From JAOTZA01 sp965224065 (GTDB lineage Bacteria > Acidobacteriota > Thermoanaerobaculia > Multivoradales > JAHEKO01), in the NCBI GenBank assembly GCA_965224065.1, contig CBDCYF010000005.1:620001-684000 (forward strand): DNA of 64,000 nucleotides, given 5' to 3'. Made by a program: the position numbers and the translations under genes. Shown piece by piece: positions 59,896 through 64,000 of the stretch (the stretch's first letter is position 1; each line of letters starts with the position of its first letter). The notes below the pieces were generated by a model that made no database searches, had not been told where the DNA came from, and saw nothing but the letters and a program-made list of their open reading frames with translations.

Positions 59896-62205
59896 CTAGG
59901 CGCCTGCGGTCGGTGTGTATACGCCATCGGGCTCCTCGGGCGGAACCCCGGTCTTGTCAAAAGAAAGCGTGTCCATCGGGCAGGCGCTGACACAGACTCC
60001 ACAGCCGATGCACGACGAGGTAGCGTTGTCGAGCGTCTCCTGCTTGAGCGCGTACTGCATGACGTCGATCCCCACTTGGCAGTTGCGGGAGCACTCATTG
60101 CAGGCGATGCACTTGTCGTTGGCCACGATGTGAAACCGGGACAGGCCAAGCTTGGTGAAGCCTTGCGAAAAGAGGTGCATCAACTTGGCCAGTGGGCACC
60201 AGTAGCGGCACCATACTTTGCCGCCCATAAACGGATAGACGGTTACGGGCAGGATGCCGACCAGCCACACATCGACCAGGATCCGGTAGAGATAGATGCT
60301 CCGGTCGGCCGTCTTGATGAATCCCAAAGTGTCTTTCGCCAGCATGACCAAGGTCACAAATGTGGCCGCGACCAGCACAACCATGCCCATCCACTCGAGC
60401 TTGATCGCCAGACGGCCCTTGGGCGCCAGGTGCCGCCAGCGATCGCCAAAGGTCTCGGCCAGGCCGCCGCAGCCGCAGATCCAAGAGCAATAGCGTTTGC
60501 CGTGAAAAAGAACGAAAAGCGGGATGATGGCGAAAGTGAGGATCACACCCCAGACCACCCAGACCAAGTGCGGGTCATAGAACCAGGTGTAGATAAAAAG
60601 AGGCCACGCGTAAACGATGCCGTATGAGCGCCAGGCCTGGTCGACAAACTGTGGGTCACTCGCCAGGGCCTCGCCGACCCACTGGTACTTGACCGCCCAT
60701 TGGAAGAGAAACTCGGGGATGATGAAAAAGAAGATCCACTGGAACGAGAGCAAGCTGGTGTAGCGCCAGATCTGGAACTTGTCCTTGCGATCGATCCCCC
60801 AGCGTTTGAGCGCGCCGAGACCGAAGACCGTCATCAGAACGGTGTACACAACCGTGTACCAGAACGCCCAGGGGCGGGAGAAGAACGACAGCGAGTCGTA
60901 CCCCCAGCCTTTGTACGGCCAGAACTCGGAGCCCGGCCCGACCTTGATGCCGTAGATCGAGTACCAGGCAAGGAAAGAGATCCCCAGCCACGACCAACGA
61001 TTGCCCCGAGCGCCACTGAGGACGAGCCATGCGATCGCCGTCAACGCCACCAGCCCACCGACGAGTGGAACACCGCCGGCCGGCTCGGCTTCAATCGGCA
61101 TCGACCCTCCCAGCCGGCCACCAAAGAAGGCCAGACCGAGGAGGGTTGCCGCGGTCAGGAGAGTCGAAAGCCACAGGGACCCCTCCCACTCGTTCTCCAG
61201 CTTGATCCCGAGGCTCTTCAGGAACTTGACCGGCAGCTCGGCGCCGATCAGACAAAAGGCGTACCGGGCGGTCACCAAGCGCTCTTCTTTGTGACCTCCG
61301 TGGTCCACCGAGAGGACCGCATCATGGCCGCGGAATTCTTCGACCGTCGAGTTGAAGATCACTTCGATCCGGCCGTTCGCTATCGCCTCATCGAGCCGCT
61401 GGCGGTTGTCCTTGAACAAACGCGTGAACTCGCCTTTCCGATAGGAGAGGCGAACTTGGTTCCTCTGCGCCAGCGTGAGCGCGGCTTCGACGGCGCTGTT
61501 GCCGCCGCCGATCACCAAGATCTCCTCGTCGCGGTATTTGGTTGGAGAGTAGAGGCGGTGGTAGACGTGCTCCTGACCCTCACCCGGGACGCCCAGTTTG
61601 CGGGGGTTGCCACGCTGGCCGGTAGCCAGCACGATCTTCCGGGCGCGGTACTCGCCCTTCGGGGTCTCCGCTCTAAAGGTGCCGTCCTTCAGCCGAACGA
61701 GCCCTACCAGCGGCTCTTCGGTCCGGACGTCAAGCCGGTTCTCGCGCACGATCCGGTTCCAGCGCTCGACCAGATCCTCCTTGCGAGCGCCATCGAGCCA
61801 GAGTTTGCCCCTGGGTGGTGTCTCGTCCGGCTCGGCATAGACCCACTTTCCTTCCGGAAAATTCTCGATCGTGTTGGCGATCTTCCCCTTTTCGAGGACG
61901 ATCGCCCGAAGACCCTGGCCCTGAGCGGCCAGCGCTGCGTTGAGCCCAGCCGCCCCCGCGCCGACGATCAGCAGATCCAGACCGTCACGCTCTTTCGGGC
62001 CGCGCAGGTCCGGTAAGGCAGCAAGGTGATCGACCAGATCCACGGCCTGCGCCATCGCAAGCTTGATAACGGGCGCCCCGGCCAGATCGCCGATAATGTA
62101 GAGGCCCTTGACGTTGGACTCGTTTGTTTTGCTGAGCTGTGGCCGGCGCTGATCCGTGCTGCCGCTAGAGAGCAGACCTCCCAAATAGCCGCGAATTGCC
62201 GACAA
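59896..62205 (-). CDS. fused flavoprotein - NapH/NosR-type membrane polyferredoxin
   Basis: The 769-residue protein joins two modules. Residues 30-330 are a thioredoxin-reductase-like flavoprotein with FAD motif IVGAGAAGLNAAL and pyridine-nucleotide motif VIGGGNSAVEAAL. The FAD-binding phrase GLYIIGDLAGAP, normally C-terminal, is at the N terminus, so the module is permuted. Residues 340-690 hold about eight membrane segments with Cys pairs CSWICGCGG and WCRYWCPL. The end has two [4Fe-4S] motifs, CIACNECSRNC and CIGCGVCVSACP. It should pass electrons from NAD(P)H through FAD into or across the membrane. It starts at TTG with GGAGG upstream. Confidence 0.87.
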   Translation of the reverse strand: MSAIRGYLGGLLSSGSTDQRRPQLSKTNESNVKGLYIIGDLAGAPVIKLAMAQAVDLVDHLAALPDLRGPKERDGLDLLIVGAGAAGLNAALAAQGQGLRAIVLEKGKIANTIENFPEGKWVYAEPDETPPRGKLWLDGARKEDLVERWNRIVRENRLDVRTEEPLVGLVRLKDGTFRAETPKGEYRARKIVLATGQRGNPRKLGVPGEGQEHVYHRLYSPTKYRDEEILVIGGGNSAVEAALTLAQRNQVRLSYRKGEFTRLFKDNRQRLDEAIANGRIEVIFNSTVEEFRGHDAVLSVDHGGHKEERLVTARYAFCLIGAELPVKFLKSLGIKLENEWEGSLWLSTLLTAATLLGLAFFGGRLGGSMPIEAEPAGGVPLVGGLVALTAIAWLVLSGARGNRWSWLGISFLAWYSIYGIKVGPGSEFWPYKGWGYDSLSFFSRPWAFWYTVVYTVLMTVFGLGALKRWGIDRKDKFQIWRYTSLLSFQWIFFFIIPEFLFQWAVKYQWVGEALASDPQFVDQAWRSYGIVYAWPLFIYTWFYDPHLVWVVWGVILTFAIIPLFVLFHGKRYCSWICGCGGLAETFGDRWRHLAPKGRLAIKLEWMGMVVLVAATFVTLVMLAKDTLGFIKTADRSIYLYRILVDVWLVGILPVTVYPFMGGKVWCRYWCPLAKLMHLFSQGFTKLGLSRFHIVANDKCIACNECSRNCQVGIDVMQYALKQETLDNATSSCIGCGVCVSACPMDTLSFDKTGVPPEEPDGVYTPTAGA

Positions 62206-62219
62206 GCAAGCCTCCGTTC

Positions 62220-62948
62220 TCAGGCCCTGGCAGTCTCGGGCTCGACCGCTGGCTTCAGGGACCTCTTACATGCTGTGCAGTGCGACGCCGACGGGTGGTT
62301 CGTGCCGCCGCAGTGCGGGCAGGCCCGAGGAGCGAGGGTGGCCGGAACCTTGACCAGGCCGCGCGGGGGAGGCGCAAAGCTGCTACCGGCAAGGGGCTTC
62401 TTCACCAGAACGGCCGCCAGAGCCACAACATTGATTAGCAGCCCGGCTACAAACCAGCCTCGCGCGGAAAACCCACGATTTAGCGCCAGGTAAGCGCATC
62501 CAGCGCCGCAGACCAGCCCAAGAAGCACATAAAAGCCGAACATCAGCCAGCCGACTCTCATCGGCGGCGTCTCCATTGCTGCCTCGTCGAACAACGCGGC
62601 GCGAGCCTGCAACGAGTGAAAATACCGTTCGGGATCCGCCTCGAACTCCTCGAGCATGCCCGCCGCCACATAAAACGTCCGCCCCTTGTAGCGCACCTCC
62701 GCGATTCCACCCTCGTGGATCGCCTGGAGGCAGACGATGCACTGCTCGCCGTCGGCGTCTCTTTCCTCCAGCACTTCCCAGCGCCCCGGGTCGCCGGGCG
62801 CCGGCTCGGAGGAGACAGCCTGGCCGTTCACCTCGCCGGCGAGTCCTACCTGCAGGACGACGGCGAACAGAAGACTCGCGACCCGCAGAATCACCAACCG
62901 CCGGCTGCCGCTCGAGTTTGGCCGACTCCCTAGCAGGATTCTGCCCAA
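62220..62948 (-). CDS. membrane protein with YHS-like domain and zinc ribbon
   Basis: The 242-residue product has a hydrophobic N-terminal signal segment, then a YHS-like region (CIVCLQAIHEGG, RYKGRTFYVAAGMLEEF, NPE-like DPERYFHSL). YHS domains bind metal or act as heavy-metal or redox helpers. Two membrane helices (WLMFGFYVLLGLVCGAGC and WFVAGLLINVVALAAVLV) precede a C-terminal zinc ribbon (CPHCGG and CTACKR). The start is TTG 62948 or GTG 62894; the signal segment is kept in both. It begins the redox operon, 14 bp before the polyferredoxin gene. Confidence 0.75.
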   Translation of the reverse strand: MGRILLGSRPNSSGSRRLVILRVASLLFAVVLQVGLAGEVNGQAVSSEPAPGDPGRWEVLEERDADGEQCIVCLQAIHEGGIAEVRYKGRTFYVAAGMLEEFEADPERYFHSLQARAALFDEAAMETPPMRVGWLMFGFYVLLGLVCGAGCAYLALNRGFSARGWFVAGLLINVVALAAVLVKKPLAGSSFAPPPRGLVKVPATLAPRACPHCGGTNHPSASHCTACKRSLKPAVEPETARA

Positions 62949-62978
62949 CTGTCGGAAAATCTAGTTCGCTTCACGGTG

Positions 62979-63008
62979 AGATGGTGGCGTCGAGCCACCG
63001 CTCCATCT
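62979..63008. repeat. interrupted inverted repeat between the redox operon and the EEP gene
   Basis: GGTGGC, loop GTCGA, GCCACC with an outer AGAT/ATCT pair forms a bulged hairpin about 30 bases long. It lies upstream of the redox operon, divergent from the EEP promoter. It could be a leader structure or operator. The remaining 150 bases up to the promoter show nothing I recognise. Confidence 0.35.
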
Positions 63009-63135
63009 GATTTTACCAACACAATCCCCCCCTTCGGCCAGCCCGTCACCGATCGAGGTACGGCCAGCCACAGAGAATGGTTCTAACCGTCCACAAGGCC
63101 AGACTCAGAGTGATCGCCGGCAAGCGCGGGGTCTT

Positions 63136-63164
63136 TTGACACCGAGGCCCCGCCAGCCTACACT
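63136..63164 (+). promoter_or_regulatory. sigma70-type promoter of the EEP-family gene
   Basis: TTGACA (63136-63141), exactly 17 bases, then TACACT (63159-63164). The start codon is 56 bases on. This is as good a consensus as the HU promoter and uses the same -10. Confidence 0.75.
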
Positions 63165-63220
63165 CGCCGTCAAATCCGTTCACACGAATGACTTGCGCGG
63201 CACCGAAAGGAGGCGGCGAG

Positions 63221-64000
63221 ATGGCGCGAGGGTTCACCAAGGCCGAGTGGGGCAAGATCCGCAAGGAGCTCAGGGGGAATCCACAGAGATACGGCTTGCC
63301 CAAGCGGGTTTACGGGTCGGTTGTCATCGGCTCGTTCAACATCCGCAAGTTGGGCAAGATCCAATCTGCCAAGTCAAAGACCGGGCGGGACGCACAGACG
63401 ATGAATTTTCTTGCAGACGTCTGCCGCCATTTCGATCTGGTGGCAATCCAGGAAGTCTTGCCCGAGATGACCGGGATTCGCGAGCTGAAGAAGCTCATGG
63501 GACCGGATTTCGGTCTGATCGTGTCCGACGTCGTCGGGACCTTCCCGGGCGAAAGCGGCAACGAGGAACGACTCGCGTACATCTACAACCGATCGATCGT
63601 CGAGCGTACCGAGTTGGTGACCGAAGTCACCACCAGCCGCACAAAAGTCATCAAGGCCGTCGCCCGGCATCACCAGGAGTTCTTCGATTTGATGGAGCGG
63701 CGGGCACCTGCCAAGGCCCTGCGCAAGTATTACAACGAGACACTCCCCAAGTGGCGCCGCGCGGTCAAGGAGGGCAAAAACCCCAAGCGCCCCAAGGAGC
63801 CGGCCTTCGGGGTGGACGTCAACCGCTTTGTTCAGTTCATCCGCACCCCGTTCGCGGCGAGTTTCCGCGTCCACGGCCACCCCGGTCTCGAAAGTTACCC
63901 ATTTCTCGCCGTCAACGCGCACCTGCACTTTGGCCGCCCGATCGACCGGCGGCTGGAGGCCCGCGCTCTGGTCGAGTGGATCCTGGGCAAGGTCCGCTCG
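63221..64000 (+). CDS. endonuclease/exonuclease/phosphatase-family protein, partial
   Basis: The gene runs off the right edge after 260 codons. AAAGGAGG lies 8 bases before ATG 63221. The EEP fold motifs appear in order: GSFNIRKLG, DLVAIQEV, ERLAYIYN and VNAHLHFG. The family includes DNase I-like nucleases and phosphatases. A Lys/Arg-rich insert (about residues 150-195, KYYNETLPKWRRAVKEG) is unusual and could bind nucleic acid. No signal peptide is visible. The 3' end is missing, so length and final motif (SDH) cannot be checked. Confidence 0.85.
   Translation, partial: MARGFTKAEWGKIRKELRGNPQRYGLPKRVYGSVVIGSFNIRKLGKIQSAKSKTGRDAQTMNFLADVCRHFDLVAIQEVLPEMTGIRELKKLMGPDFGLIVSDVVGTFPGESGNEERLAYIYNRSIVERTELVTEVTTSRTKVIKAVARHHQEFFDLMERRAPAKALRKYYNETLPKWRRAVKEGKNPKRPKEPAFGVDVNRFVQFIRTPFAASFRVHGHPGLESYPFLAVNAHLHFGRPIDRRLEARALVEWILGKVRS

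Noticed and set aside
62949..63220. Small gene or RNA in the gap between the redox operon and the EEP gene
   Set aside because: No credible frame with a ribosome binding site; only a hairpin and the EEP promoter are visible.

Overview
The window is a gene-dense, high-GC chromosomal segment with about 50 protein genes on both strands. I see no rRNA, tRNA, CRISPR array, transposase or integrase. The cell looks Gram-negative and aerobic: there are lipoprotein signals, many secreted proteins, a BamE-like lipoprotein and a GlyQ/GlyS-type glycyl-tRNA synthetase. MutL carries the endonuclease motif, as in lineages without MutH. The gene mix (stacked secreted amidohydrolases, an M1 peptidase, matrixin-like proteases, VWA and DUF3047 proteins) would suit Acidobacteriota or a neighbouring phylum. 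That is inference from style, because no phylogenetic marker was compared.

Layout. 1-2225: the tail of an unknown gene, then a secreted metalloprotease. 2343-7893: guaB and a large HerA/DUF87-type ATPase were evidently once convergent neighbours sharing a CTAG stop overlap. They are now separated by a roughly 1.7 kb A+T-richer insert with two exported-protein genes, an exact 111-bp copy of the guaB 3' end and a frameshifted ATPase remnant. 8050-12201 (minus): an M24 peptidase, trxA, ribF and rimO. 12369-18719 (plus): three amidohydrolases and an M1 peptidase lipoprotein joined by 4-bp overlaps. 18764-24620: a heme-motif lipoprotein, an acyl-CoA dehydrogenase, an EamA transporter, asnS and a CBS protein. 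24642-35228 (minus): one compact run, transcribed mgtE-recO-glyQ-glyS-ppdK-mutL-rnc. 35374-40041 (plus): a VWA-FHA membrane protein, a DUF1566-like protein, a coiled-coil protein, a matrixin-like protease and HU.

40083-53581: an M50 protease overlapping dtd tail to tail, ssb, a pilin-like protein, mutS and tsaB divergent with overlapping start codons, a coiled-coil methyltransferase with a GT-C membrane protein, a double-CAP protein, a YdcH-like protein, psd, an ASADH-like protein without the catalytic Cys, and ferritin. 53817-58088: a three-domain LigD, a DUF3047 protein and a ferredoxin-NADP reductase. 58096-62948 (minus): a probable envelope redox operon with a YHS-like membrane protein, a fused flavoprotein/NapH-type polyferredoxin, an exported MsrA-like protein and an HtrA-type protease. 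The window ends inside an endonuclease/exonuclease/phosphatase-family gene.

The strongest candidates for something undescribed are the guaB/ATPase integration scar with its two cargo genes, the flavoprotein-polyferredoxin/MsrA-like/YHS operon, and the amidohydrolase trio in which only the middle member keeps metal ligands. Many starts are GTG or TTG, and I chose starts from Shine-Dalgarno position and family length.
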